Source of the DNA: Flavobacterium chungbukense
GTDB taxonomy: Bacteria > Bacteroidota > Bacteroidia > Flavobacteriales > Flavobacteriaceae
Length of the DNA: 64,000 bases
Reading direction: 5' to 3'
Assembly: GCF_020805785.1 (NCBI RefSeq)
Contig: NZ_JAJGZV010000012.1
Coordinates: forward strand, 40,403 to 104,402
Part shown: positions 27,254 through 34,964 of the stretch, piece by piece
Layout of the letters: every line of letters starts with the position of its first letter
Numbering within the stretch: the stretch's first letter is position 1
Notes under the pieces: generated by a model
Seen by the model: only the letters and a program-made list of their open reading frames with translations
Told to the model about the DNA's origin: nothing
The model's database searches: none
Translations under genes and position numbers: made by a program

Positions 27254-28468
27254 TTATTCGAGAACAGGTTTTGCAACAATATCTCTTAACCTGTATTTAA
27301 TGAAAATTACAAATAGAATCGAAACAATTACAAGCAGTGATAAATCTGCAACACCCAGTAAAAGCTGTGATTTTACTTCAAATAAATTTGCAAATCCGTA
27401 GCTAAAGACAGAACTAATCATGTACATCACGCCACCAGTTAATCCGCTTGCTACTCCAGCATTTTTGGTAAAACGAGTCAGACAATAACCATAAATGATG
27501 TTAAAGATAAATCCGCCTGCGATATGAATTCCAATAATAAAACCAACTAAAGTATACAGATTGCTTGCTGTAGAAGCTGTAGAAATCATCAGTAAAACTA
27601 AAATAATCTGTATGGCAAATGCAGTTCCTACTTTTTGCACCAAAGGTTTTTTAATCATCGATTTTGCAATTATTCCTCCCGTCATTAAAGAAAAACCAGA
27701 CAATAGCGAACTATATCCTGTTGTAATGGCAGAATGACCGAAAACGCGTTCTATAATAAACGGACTTGATAAACTGTAAACAAGCACGATTCCAAAACAA
27801 ATTCCGATCATAAGCAAACCTAAAGTAAAGTCGGGAGTTTTTAGCATATCTGTATAGGTTTTGGCAATTGTTTTAAGTTTAAAAGGCTGATAATGTTTTA
27901 AAGATTCTCCGCTGTAAATCAATTCTAAAATCAGGAATACTAATGAAAGTCCGCCGAGAAAATAAAAGTTCGATCTCCAGCCAAAACTGTTTTGTAAATA
28001 ACCCCCTAAAAACGGAGCCATAATCGGTGCACAAGCCCAAATGATCGAAAATAAACTTATATAGCCTTTTAGTTTTTCTCCCGTAAATAAGTCTACAAAA
28101 TAAGCGCGTTTCCCGACTACAATTAAAGCAATTGTAATTCCTTGAATAATTCGCATGGCATAAATAACATAAATATTCGGCACCAAAGCAATAACAAAAC
28201 TTGTGACAGAAAATATCGCAAGAGAAGCCAAACTTATTTTATAACGCCCAAAACTATCCAAAATACTTCCGATAAAAAACTGGCTGACTCCAACGCTAAA
28301 CATAAATAAAACTAGAGAAAGCTGCACCGCCGCAGGCGAAACCTGCAGATCATTTGCCATTGCAGGAAGAGACGGCAAATAAATATCGGTGGCAAAGCCA
28401 GACAAAGGAATCAAGGCAAGGGCTAATAATGTACTAAAGCCCTTGTGGTTTTCTTGTAAAATTTTCAT
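27254..28468 (-). CDS. Bcr/CflA-type MFS drug exporter
   Basis: The 404-residue protein has twelve predicted membrane helices. Motifs of the drug:H+ antiporter-1 group are present: FATDIYLPSLPAMANDL in helix 1, the loop-2 pattern GSILDSFGRYK and GACxPxxAPxxGG-like ACAPIMAPFLGGYL in helix 5. It is 11 nt downstream of an SDR gene and behind a TetR gene, all three on the minus strand. The two identical TetR operators suggest it is induced by a TetR ligand. Confidence 0.9.
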   Translation of the reverse strand: MKILQENHKGFSTLLALALIPLSGFATDIYLPSLPAMANDLQVSPAAVQLSLVLFMFSVGVSQFFIGSILDSFGRYKISLASLAIFSVTSFVIALVPNIYVIYAMRIIQGITIALIVVGKRAYFVDLFTGEKLKGYISLFSIIWACAPIMAPFLGGYLQNSFGWRSNFYFLGGLSLVFLILELIYSGESLKHYQPFKLKTIAKTYTDMLKTPDFTLGLLMIGICFGIVLVYSLSSPFIIERVFGHSAITTGYSSLLSGFSLMTGGIIAKSMIKKPLVQKVGTAFAIQIILVLLMISTASTASNLYTLVGFIIGIHIAGGFIFNIIYGYCLTRFTKNAGVASGLTGGVMYMISSVFSYGFANLFEVKSQLLLGVADLSLLVIVSILFVIFIKYRLRDIVAKPVLE

Positions 28469-28479
28469 TTTTGGTAAAA

Positions 28480-29301
28480 TTATGCTCCATGAGCTTCATC
28501 GGAAACCGATTTCCATTCAGCAAAACTTGCAAGACGTTCTTCGTATACTTTTTTAACCGCAGGATAAGCAAACGATCCGAATAATAATCGCAATGGCGGA
28601 TTAGCATTGTCGACTAAGTTGAGAACCACATTTGCCGTTGCTTGCGGATTTCCGAAAATACCTGGTGTTGAAACAGCTTCATTAAAACCTGCTTTAACTG
28701 CATCATAAGCGGGCAAACTTTTAGTCTGAAAAGCCGATTCTCCAGACCAATCTGTAGTATAACCATTTGGCTCAATCAAAGTAACATTAATTCCAAAATC
28801 TTTTACTTCTGAAGCTAAGGTTTCGCTCAAACCTTCAACCGCAAATTTCGATGCATTGTAAAGTCCTAAAACGGGTAATGTAACCAAACCTAAGAAACTT
28901 GAAACCTGAATAATATGACCGCTTTTTTGTTCGCGCATAATCGGCAATACCGCTTGTGACAACCAAAGAACACCAAAGAAATTAGTTTCCATTTGATTTC
29001 TTGCTTCTTCTTCAGAAGTTTCTTCAACGGCTCCAAACAAACCATAACCTGCATTGTTGATTAAAACATCAATTCTTCCAAAATGTTCTTTTGCCTGATT
29101 TACCGCTTCAAAAGCAGCTTTACGGTCATTAACATCTAACTGAATCGGAAGAACTAAATCTCCAAATTCTTTTTTTAGATCTTGCAGCGCTGCTGTATTT
29201 CTTCCGGTCGCTACTACTCTATCACCACGTTTTAAAAAAGCTTCTGCCCAGATTCTTCCAAATCCTTTTGTGGCTCCTGTTATTAAAATTACTTTTGACA
29301 T
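28480..29301 (-). CDS. short-chain dehydrogenase/reductase
   Basis: The 273-residue classical SDR has TGATKGFGRI (NADP-type Rossmann loop), NNAGYG, catalytic Ser in VSSFLG and YNASK with the catalytic Tyr and Lys. Substrate unknown. It lies downstream of a TetR-type operator at 29342-29355 and 11 nt before the MFS exporter, so the pair may modify and export the same toxic compound. Confidence 0.9.
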   Translation of the reverse strand: MSKVILITGATKGFGRIWAEAFLKRGDRVVATGRNTAALQDLKKEFGDLVLPIQLDVNDRKAAFEAVNQAKEHFGRIDVLINNAGYGLFGAVEETSEEEARNQMETNFFGVLWLSQAVLPIMREQKSGHIIQVSSFLGLVTLPVLGLYNASKFAVEGLSETLASEVKDFGINVTLIEPNGYTTDWSGESAFQTKSLPAYDAVKAGFNEAVSTPGIFGNPQATANVVLNLVDNANPPLRLLFGSFAYPAVKKVYEERLASFAEWKSVSDEAHGA

Positions 29302-29341
29302 TGTTTTCTATATTTAAATTATTGAATTTTTATTTTAAAAA

Positions 29342-29355
29342 AGACCGAACGGTCT
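29342..29355. promoter_or_regulatory. TetR operator, copy 1 (before SDR-MFS)
   Basis: AGACCGAACGGTCT is a 6-2-6 inverted repeat, 41 bp before the SDR start. The same sequence recurs at 29985-29998 before the tetR gene. Confidence 0.75.
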
Positions 29356-29377
29356 AAAATTGAACAAAAAAAATATG

Positions 29378-29956
29378 TTAGATCACATATCTTTTAAAAT
29401 CGTTTTTAATGCTTTCTAACACTACATCCATTTGTTGCGTTCCTACTATTTTGCCGCATAGAATTGCTCCTTCAACCAAAGCAAAGATTTTTACGCTAAA
29501 TTCATCGACATTCAAATCTGGTGACAATTCTTTATTTTTAATTCCTTCTTCTAGAATGGTAAAATATCTTTTTTGAGCAGAAAATGCCGCTTTCTTTACA
29601 TGTTCTTTCATCAACGGATTCGTATCATCTGCCTCTGTACCAAAATTTAGAATCGGACAGCCTTCCATCATACATTGATCGTTTTTATAAACATCAAGCA
29701 AATTAAAAAGCTTTTCTTGAGCCGATTTTCCTTGCGCAACTGCCATATCTAATTTATTAGCCAATTGACCTCTGAGGTATAAAAAAGCTTCCATACAGAT
29801 TTCTTCTTTGCTTTCGAAGTTGCCGTAAATTCCACCTTTAGCCAATTTAGTAGCTTCCATAATATCACTCATCGAAGTTCCCGCCATTCCCTTTTTATTG
29901 ATAATGGGAGCCGCTGCTTCAATAATAAATTGTCGTGTTCTTTCTGCTTTACTCAT
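29378..29956 (-). CDS. TetR/AcrR-family repressor
   Basis: The protein has the N-terminal TetR helix-turn-helix (TRQFIIEAAAPIINKKGMAGTSMSDIMEATKLAKGGIYGNFESKEE, quoted in parts: GMAGTSMSDIMEAT and KGGIYGNFESKEE) and a C-terminal ligand-binding region. I chose the ATG at 29956 (MSKAERTRQ, about 192 residues), because the upstream TTG at 29980 would overlap the TATATTTG promoter box at 29978-29985. Two identical operators flank the gene, so it probably represses itself and the SDR-MFS pair. Confidence 0.92.
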   Translation of the reverse strand: MSKAERTRQFIIEAAAPIINKKGMAGTSMSDIMEATKLAKGGIYGNFESKEEICMEAFLYLRGQLANKLDMAVAQGKSAQEKLFNLLDVYKNDQCMMEGCPILNFGTEADDTNPLMKEHVKKAAFSAQKRYFTILEEGIKNKELSPDLNVDEFSVKIFALVEGAILCGKIVGTQQMDVVLESIKNDFKRYVI

Positions 29957-29977
29957 GGTCTTCTCATTTTGACAGGA

Positions 29978-29999
29978 CAAATATAGACCGAACGGTCTA
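29978..29999 (-). promoter_or_regulatory. tetR promoter box with overlapping TetR operator, copy 2
   Basis: TAGACCGAACGGTCTA (29984-29999), a 7-2-7 inverted repeat, overlaps by 2 bp the exact minus-strand -7 element TATATTTG (29978-29985). Binding there would block RNA polymerase, which supports autorepression. Confidence 0.75.
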
Positions 30000-30045
30000 A
30001 AATAAAAAATCTTTTAACATTTATTTTAAAAAGCATTTTATTTTT

Positions 30046-30076
30046 ATAAAAAAAGCTGAACGATATTGTTCAGCTT
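30046..30076 (-). terminator. terminator of the minus-strand 30-31 kb genes
   Basis: AAGCTGAAC (30053-30061) pairs with GTTCAGCTT (30068-30076). On the minus strand the stem is followed by a T run. Confidence 0.85.
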
Positions 30077-30098
30077 CCTTTAATAAATAAAAGAGTTA

Positions 30099-30413
30099 TT
30101 ACAAAAGTCCTTCTGTTTTGGTCAAAAAACTATTCACAGCTTCTTTGATGTCAATTCCAGATCTTTCTGCGATGACAATAAGCCACCAAATATTTTCACC
30201 CAATTTATGTTTCAGCTCAGTTTCAGAATCTAGTTTGGGCCAGCGTTCTTGTTGTGACATTACATTTCTGCCAATTAATCCGGCATCAGTCAAGTAAGCC
30301 AAAGCATCTTCCTCTACATTCCATTTACTTCCGTGATGATGCAGTTCCAATTCATGATATTTTTTTCTGATTTCCAGAGAACGCTCAATAATCTCGTCAA
30401 ATGTTGTGCTCAT
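30099..30413 (-). CDS. MazG-like protein
   Basis: The 104-residue all-helical protein contains LGENIWWLIVIAERSGIDIKEAV, like the EExx-type helical region of MazG-like nucleotide pyrophosphohydrolases, and a preceding ELKHKLGE. The canonical MazG acidic metal set is only partly visible (E in LGEN and D in GIDI). Likely a house-cleaning NTP hydrolase or a relative without activity. It follows the NTF2-like gene by 11 nt. Confidence 0.65.
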   Translation of the reverse strand: MSTTFDEIIERSLEIRKKYHELELHHHGSKWNVEEDALAYLTDAGLIGRNVMSQQERWPKLDSETELKHKLGENIWWLIVIAERSGIDIKEAVNSFLTKTEGLL

Positions 30414-30424
30414 AATTTCTTTTT

Positions 30425-30763
30425 TTAATGAATTAAATCTGCTATCGCGAAGATTATTTTTTCGTTTTTAAATTTTAAATCAAAGATTCCTCCTAATTTT
30501 CCTTCTGAAAAATCTCCTGTAAATTCGACTTCTAGATGAACGTTTTCTTCATCTTTTATATCCAAATTTACCAATTGTGTATTGGTATTATAACCAATAA
30601 AATAGCTCTCAAAATAATCCTTAATTCCCTTATGACCAATAAATTTTCTTCCGACTGAAGGATCGTCTAAAATTGCATCGGAACTATAAAACTCAAGATA
30701 CTTTTCGGCATCAAAGTTATTGCTGGCAATAAGCCACTCGTTTATAAAATGATGTATGTTCAT
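30425..30763 (-). CDS. SnoaL/NTF2-like protein
   Basis: The 112-residue protein has the NTF2-like cone fold pattern: an N-terminal helix (HHFINEWLIASNNFDAEKYLEFYSSDAIL, quoted in parts: NNFDAEKYLEFYSSDAIL), GRKFIGHKGIKDYFESYF and beta strands ending VHLEVEFTGDF. Such proteins can be small enzymes or ligand carriers. It lies between the AraC gene and the MazG-like gene, so it may be controlled by the AraC regulator. Confidence 0.75.
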   Translation of the reverse strand: MNIHHFINEWLIASNNFDAEKYLEFYSSDAILDDPSVGRKFIGHKGIKDYFESYFIGYNTNTQLVNLDIKDEENVHLEVEFTGDFSEGKLGGIFDLKFKNEKIIFAIADLIH

Positions 30764-30787
30764 TGTATTTTCTTTAAATAATTTAAC

Positions 30788-31699
30788 CTAATTCAATAGG
30801 CTTTTTTTGTAATCTGAAGGAGATAGATTGGTTTTGCTTTTAAAAAGCTTATTAAAAGACTGCGGATGTTCAAACCCCAAATGATACGCAATTTCAGCTG
30901 TTGTCATTTCGTCTTGTGCCAGAAATTCTTTGGCTTTTTCGATTACTTTTTCATGGATAAACTGCTGTGTATTTAACCCAATTAAATTTCGAAGTAAATC
31001 GCTTAGATAACGAGGCGTTACGTTTAGACTTTCTGCCATAACATTTACCGAAGGCAACCCTTTCATTACCGCTTTATTTTCTATAAAATAAGTTTCTAAT
31101 TGTTCTTCTAACTTAGATAAAAGATCATTATTTACCGCTTTTCGCGTAATAAACTGGCGATCGTAAAAACGATTGGCATAATTCAGCAGTAATTCGATCT
31201 GCGAAATAATAACATCTTGACTGAATTTATCAATTCGTTCATTCAATTCGTCTTGAATAAATTGATAAATACTTAAAATGGTTGTTTTTTCTTTTTCAGA
31301 AAGATAAAGTGCTTCGGCAGCAGAATAACTAAAAAAGCCATATTGCTTTATTTGTGAATCTAATGCATACGAACGAAGTAAATCAGGATGAATATGCAAT
31401 GACATTCCTTCGTAATTGGCTTCTTCTTCCTGCATGCGCAATAATTGTCCTGGCGCAACAAAAGACATTCCGCCTTCTTCAAAATCATAAAATCCTTGAC
31501 CGTATTTTAGTTTTCCAGAAAATTTAGTTTTAAAAGAGATTTTATAAAAATTCAGAATAATTCCTCCCTCCAAATCGGCTGGATCAAATTTGGCTTCTCC
31601 ATAGTTTATGATACTAATAAGCGGATGAAGCGGCGCTGGAAGTCCCATTGCTTTGTGCAATTGAGATAATGAATTGAATATAACGGGTTGTTTTTTCAT
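30788..31699 (-). CDS. AraC-family transcriptional regulator
   Basis: The protein of 303 residues (from ATG 31699; a TTG three codons earlier is less likely) has an N-terminal cupin-like sensing region and a C-terminal AraC domain with two helix-turn-helix motifs (SVNVMAESLNVTPRYLSDLLRN and TTAEIAYHLGFEHPQSFNKLFKS, abbreviated: SLNVTPRYLSDLLRN, YHLGFEHPQSFNKLFKS). The SDR gene immediately upstream on the same strand is a common partner of such regulators. It is one candidate for the factor binding the TTAATC direct repeats at 32.8 and 48.7 kb. Confidence 0.92.
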   Translation of the reverse strand: MKKQPVIFNSLSQLHKAMGLPAPLHPLISIINYGEAKFDPADLEGGIILNFYKISFKTKFSGKLKYGQGFYDFEEGGMSFVAPGQLLRMQEEEANYEGMSLHIHPDLLRSYALDSQIKQYGFFSYSAAEALYLSEKEKTTILSIYQFIQDELNERIDKFSQDVIISQIELLLNYANRFYDRQFITRKAVNNDLLSKLEEQLETYFIENKAVMKGLPSVNVMAESLNVTPRYLSDLLRNLIGLNTQQFIHEKVIEKAKEFLAQDEMTTAEIAYHLGFEHPQSFNKLFKSKTNLSPSDYKKSLLN

Positions 31700-31743
31700 T
31701 TCTAACAAATTTAATCATTTCTGATGCTTAGAAGTCTTTTGAG

Positions 31744-32550
31744 TTACATTAAAAATTGAGTACGCATTTTTTGAAATTGATTTTCTGGCGTTACAGACAA
31801 ACGTTCGTTATACAACTCATTAGCATCTTTTCCAGCGATATATCGCAATTGATTTTTTTCATCTGTAGCGGCGTCATAAATAATCTGTGCTACTGTTTCA
31901 GCTTTTGTATAATTGGCAATTTGTTCTTCGCTGTAACCTTCGCTTACTTTCTTAATTAACTGCTTATACGCTACATGCAATCCGCCTTGTAAAGATCTTC
32001 CAGCAAAATCGGTCTGCATTCCGCCCGGCGCGACCACTTTTACTTTGATTCCGAATTGCGCTAATTCATAAGCCAAACCTTCAGAAAATCCGTCAACGGC
32101 AAACTTTGAAGCGTTGTAAATTGAACAGGTTGGATAACCTAATAAGCCAAATGTTGAGGTAATATTAATGAAAGTTCCGCTTTTTCTTTCTCTAAAATAA
32201 GGCACAAAAGCCCTTGAAACATTGATTACGCCAAAAAGATTCGTCTGAAGCTGGTTCTCAATTTGTTCTTCGCTAAAAGATTCTAAAGGGCCAATCAAAC
32301 CATATCCTGCATTATTCAAAACAACATCAACATTTTCTGTTGCTAGAACTTGATTTATGGTTTGTTTTATCTGTAATGAATTAGTTACGTCTAGCGCAAT
32401 AACTTTTACATTTTCTAAACTTGTTAATTCTGTTTCCTTTTCTGGCTGACGCATGGTTGCGATAACACTCCAACCTTTTTCTTGAAATAATCTAGCCGCA
32501 GCTTTTCCTAATCCTGATGAAGCTCCTGTAATAAAAATGGTCTTTTTCAT
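31744..32550 (-). CDS. short-chain dehydrogenase/reductase
   Basis: The 268-residue classical SDR has TGASSGLGKA, NNAGYG, NITSTFG and YNASK. It is 44 nt upstream of the AraC gene and divergent from the chloroperoxidase-like gene across a 405-bp regulatory gap. Substrate unknown. It resembles the SDR at 28480, but is clearly a separate paralogue. Confidence 0.9.
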   Translation of the reverse strand: MKKTIFITGASSGLGKAAARLFQEKGWSVIATMRQPEKETELTSLENVKVIALDVTNSLQIKQTINQVLATENVDVVLNNAGYGLIGPLESFSEEQIENQLQTNLFGVINVSRAFVPYFRERKSGTFINITSTFGLLGYPTCSIYNASKFAVDGFSEGLAYELAQFGIKVKVVAPGGMQTDFAGRSLQGGLHVAYKQLIKKVSEGYSEEQIANYTKAETVAQIIYDAATDEKNQLRYIAGKDANELYNERLSVTPENQFQKMRTQFLM

Positions 32551-32625
32551 ATTTACTGTGTTTAAGTCGAAATTACCTCAGCTCTTCATCTATTTCATAT
32601 AAAATACAACGAGCATTTCATAAAA

Positions 32626-32641
32626 TAACGAAATATCGTAA
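32626..32641. promoter_or_regulatory. activator-site palindrome, copy 1
   Basis: TAACGAAATATCGTAA matches TTACGATATATCGTAA at 14 of 16 positions and is preceded by the same ATAAAA context as the other two copies. Its centre lies 89 bp before the GC of the sigma-54 type promoter, typical of an enhancer-binding site. Confidence 0.6.
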
Positions 32642-32707
32642 ATGAAAAAGTTTCTAAAATTTAGAAATCCCTTTAAAACAAAGGCTTTAAGGATTAAGGC
32701 ATATTAA

Positions 32708-32725
32708 TTGGCTATTGTTTGGCAT
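32708..32725 (+). promoter_or_regulatory. sigma-54 type -24/-12 promoter for the 32956 gene
   Basis: TTGGCTATTGTTTGGCAT has GG (32710-32711) and GC (32722-32723) separated by exactly 10 bp, with TGGC at the -12 end as in the other two sites of this set. It lies about 230 bp before the ATG. Confidence 0.5.
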
Positions 32726-32795
32726 CTACATTCAAACTTAAAAAATGCTAAACATGAAAACACATCCAGAATAAAAAAATAGAGGAAATTTTCAC

Positions 32796-32843
32796 TTCTT
32801 AATCTAGGTTAATCGATGCAGGTTTCATTCTCCAATACATTTG
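32796..32843 (+). promoter_or_regulatory. shared 25-bp element plus TACATTTG promoter box
   Basis: The 25 bp at 32796-32820 are identical to 48699-48723 and contain the direct repeat TTAATC-TAGG-TTAATC (32799-32814). TACATTTG (32836-32843) follows after 15 bp, the same gap as at the other site. The repeats are centred about 40 bp before the predicted start, an activator position. Confidence 0.6.
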
Positions 32844-32955
32844 CATCATACTAATACAAAAACAAACAATCTAACAATAAAATAATTCAAATTTTAAACT
32901 TTATTAAAACATTTAACTAAAAAGATAAAATAATATTAATCTAAAAATCAAAATC

Positions 32956-33771
32956 ATGAGCACATTTACAGTAAAAGACGGAACAGAAATTTATTACAAA
33001 GATTGGGGAAATGGACAACCAATTGTTTTTCATCACGGTTGGCCTTTATCAAGTGACGATTGGGATGCACAAATGATGTTTTTCTTAAAACAAGGTTATA
33101 GAGTTATTGCTCACGACAGACGCGGACACGGTCGTTCTGGTCAAAGTTCTGAAGGAAACAACATGGAAACTTACGCATCTGATATCGCTGAATTAACGGC
33201 AGCTTTAGATTTAAAAGATGCTATTCACGTAGGACATTCTACTGGTGGCGGTGAAGTAATTCGTTACGCTGCAAAATACGGAAAAGGCCGTGTTGCAAAA
33301 GCGGTAATTATTAGTGCAGTAACTCCAATCATGATTTTAAACGAATCGAATCCTGAAGGTGTGCCATTATCCGTTTTTGATGAAATCAGACAAGGAACCG
33401 CTTTTAACAGAGCACAATATTTTTACGATTTTCCAATTCCTTTTTACGGATGGAATCGCGAAGGACAAACTGTTCAAGAAGGTATCAAACACAATTGGTG
33501 GCGTCAGGGAATGATGGGTTCTGTTTTAGCGCATCATGACGGAATTAAAGCATTTTCTGAATCTGATTTTACAGAAGATTTGAAAAGTTTAGATATTCCA
33601 GTTTTAGTTTTACACGGAGAAGACGATCAAATTGTTCCTTACGCTCAAGCGCCTAGAGCGGCAAAACTACTTAAAAACGGAAAATTGATTTCATATCCTG
33701 GATTTCCTCATGGAATGCCAACTACAGAGGCCGAAACAATCAACAACGATATTCTTTCTTTCATAAAATAA
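32956..33771 (+). CDS. alpha/beta hydrolase of the non-heme chloroperoxidase family
   Basis: The 271-residue protein matches cofactor-free haloperoxidases/esterases: oxyanion loop FHHGWPLSSDDW, nucleophile elbow GHSTGGGE (Ser), catalytic Asp in LHGEDDQIVP and His in FPHGMPTT. The peroxidase reaction is a side activity of a perhydrolase/esterase; the natural substrate is unknown. It has two predicted promoters upstream (sigma-54 type and TAnnTTTG type). A stem-loop follows. Confidence 0.92.
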   Translation: MSTFTVKDGTEIYYKDWGNGQPIVFHHGWPLSSDDWDAQMMFFLKQGYRVIAHDRRGHGRSGQSSEGNNMETYASDIAELTAALDLKDAIHVGHSTGGGEVIRYAAKYGKGRVAKAVIISAVTPIMILNESNPEGVPLSVFDEIRQGTAFNRAQYFYDFPIPFYGWNREGQTVQEGIKHNWWRQGMMGSVLAHHDGIKAFSESDFTEDLKSLDIPVLVLHGEDDQIVPYAQAPRAAKLLKNGKLISYPGFPHGMPTTEAETINNDILSFIK

Positions 33772-33779
33772 TTAATCAT

Positions 33780-33814
33780 AACTGCCTGCAAAGGTTTCTT
33801 TTCGGGCAGTTTTA
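33780..33814 (+). terminator. stem-loop after the chloroperoxidase-like gene
   Basis: AACTGCC (33780-33786) pairs with GGCAGTT, which is followed by TT and AT-rich sequence. The loop is 18 nt, so termination may be partial and allow reading into the gene at 33828. Confidence 0.55.
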
Positions 33815-33827
33815 ATCTCTTCAAATT

Positions 33828-34148
33828 ATGAGTTTATTTCAACAACCCTCTTTTGACACCGTTACCGAAGCTTTACAATGGCTGAGTACGCAAGGTTTTA
33901 CAGAAAACTTTAATCTCGATACCAATTGTATTCGTTACAACAATAACACCCAAAGTATGTCGCCGGAAGAATTCAAAATTGAATATTTATTCCGATTTGA
34001 AGGCGATACCGATCCAGGAGACGAAGATATTGTATACGGCATTACTTCTGAAACTTACAATCTAAAAGGCGTTTTAACTAGCGCTTTTGGAATCTATGCC
34101 GACACGGTTTCTACCGAAATGATTAAAAAACTTTCTACTCATTCTTAA
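33828..34148 (+). CDS. small conserved protein (often named phosphoribosylpyrophosphate synthetase, probably wrongly)
   Basis: The 106-residue protein resembles a Bacteroidota family with LQWLSTQGFTENFNLD, MSPEEFKIEYLFRFEGDTDPGDEDIVYGI and GVLTSAFGIYAD. Databases often call it phosphoribosylpyrophosphate synthetase, yet it lacks any PRPP-synthetase motif and is far too short. Function unknown. It follows the chloroperoxidase-like gene and is in the same direction. Confidence 0.7.
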   Translation: MSLFQQPSFDTVTEALQWLSTQGFTENFNLDTNCIRYNNNTQSMSPEEFKIEYLFRFEGDTDPGDEDIVYGITSETYNLKGVLTSAFGIYADTVSTEMIKKLSTHS

Positions 34149-34172
34149 AAACGGCATAATGGCTTAATAAAA

Positions 34173-34188
34173 TTACGATATATCGTAA
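34173..34188. promoter_or_regulatory. activator-site palindrome, copy 2 (perfect)
   Basis: TTACGATATATCGTAA is a perfect 16-bp palindrome, centred 76 bp before the GC of the sigma-54 type promoter at 34242-34259. Confidence 0.7.
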
Positions 34189-34241
34189 ACCTTTTTTAGC
34201 CCTTAAAAACCTAAAACCTTATTCAACAACAAATTAAAAGT

Positions 34242-34259
34242 TTGGCATTTCATTGGCTT
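34242..34259 (+). promoter_or_regulatory. sigma-54 type -24/-12 promoter for the 34291 gene
   Basis: TTGGCATTTCATTGGCTT has GG (34244-34245) and GC (34256-34257) 10 bp apart. The predicted start lies about 22 nt before the ATG at 34291. Confidence 0.6.
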
Positions 34260-34290
34260 AACTCATTATAAATCTTAAAAAATAAATATT

Positions 34291-34923
34291 ATGAAACCAT
34301 CAGTTAACTTATTATCACCAGACAATCACGCTTTAGTATTAATCGATTTTGAAGGACAAATGGCTTTTGCTACAAGTAATATTCCGTTGAGCGAATTGCG
34401 TACCAATGTGGCGATCATTTCTGGAGCTTCTAAAATCTTTAATGTGGCTACAGTTGTAACAACGGTTGCCGAAGAAAGTTTTTCTGGCCCAGTTTTTCCT
34501 GAATTAGAAGAATTTTATCCTATTGCAACTTCTGGATATATTGACAGAACAACAATGAATACTTGGGAAGACGAAAATGCTTATAAAGCTATTGTAGCAA
34601 AAAATAAGAAGAAAATAGTTCTTGCCGGATTATGGACAGGAGTTTGTATCGTTGGACCAGCTTTATCAGCTATCGAAGAAGGTTACGAAGTTTATGTAAT
34701 TACAGATGCCTGCGGTGATGTAAGCGACGAAGCTCATGAACGTGCAGTTCAAAGAATGATTCAAGTTGGAGTGCAACCTATTACTTCTATCCAATATTTA
34801 TTAGAACTTCAAAGAGATTGGGCTCGTGAAGAAACTTATGTTCCTGTAACCAACTTAATGAAAAAATACGGTGGTTCTTACGGATTAGGTATTCATTACG
34901 CACACAACATGATAAAACACTAA
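34291..34923 (+). CDS. YcaC-like isochorismatase-family hydrolase
   Basis: The 210-residue protein shows the cysteine hydrolase triad of the isochorismatase fold: Asp in LVLIDFEGQ, Lys in KKKIVLAGLW and Cys in WTGVCIVGPAL, with the following cis-peptide region. YcaC-type proteins form octamers; their substrates are not established. It has its own sigma-54 type promoter and palindromic activator site, and the porin gene follows after 41 nt. Confidence 0.9.
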   Translation: MKPSVNLLSPDNHALVLIDFEGQMAFATSNIPLSELRTNVAIISGASKIFNVATVVTTVAEESFSGPVFPELEEFYPIATSGYIDRTTMNTWEDENAYKAIVAKNKKKIVLAGLWTGVCIVGPALSAIEEGYEVYVITDACGDVSDEAHERAVQRMIQVGVQPITSIQYLLELQRDWAREETYVPVTNLMKKYGGSYGLGIHYAHNMIKH

Positions 34924-34964
34924 TCTGACTAATTCAATCTATTATAAATTCCTTACCCCTCATT

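Larger units (their letters stand above)
32551..32955. other. 405-bp divergent regulatory gap
   Basis: No gene was seen here. From left to right it holds a palindrome related to TTACGATATATCGTAA (32626-32641), a GG-N10-GC sigma-54 type promoter (32708-32725), an exact 25-bp element shared with the 48.7 kb gap (32796-32820) and a TAnnTTTG box (32836-32843). All are oriented to serve the plus-strand gene at 32956. The remaining leader to the ATG is AT-rich. Confidence 0.6.

Noticed and set aside
32698..32713. GGCATATTAATTGGCT as the sigma-54 promoter of the 32956 gene
   Set aside because: GG and GC are 11 bp apart, whereas sigma-54 requires 10. The site at 32708-32725 has the right spacing.
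33828..34148. Phosphoribosylpyrophosphate synthetase
   Set aside because: A name often attached to this family, but the protein has only 106 residues and lacks the PRPP-binding loop and the nucleotide site.
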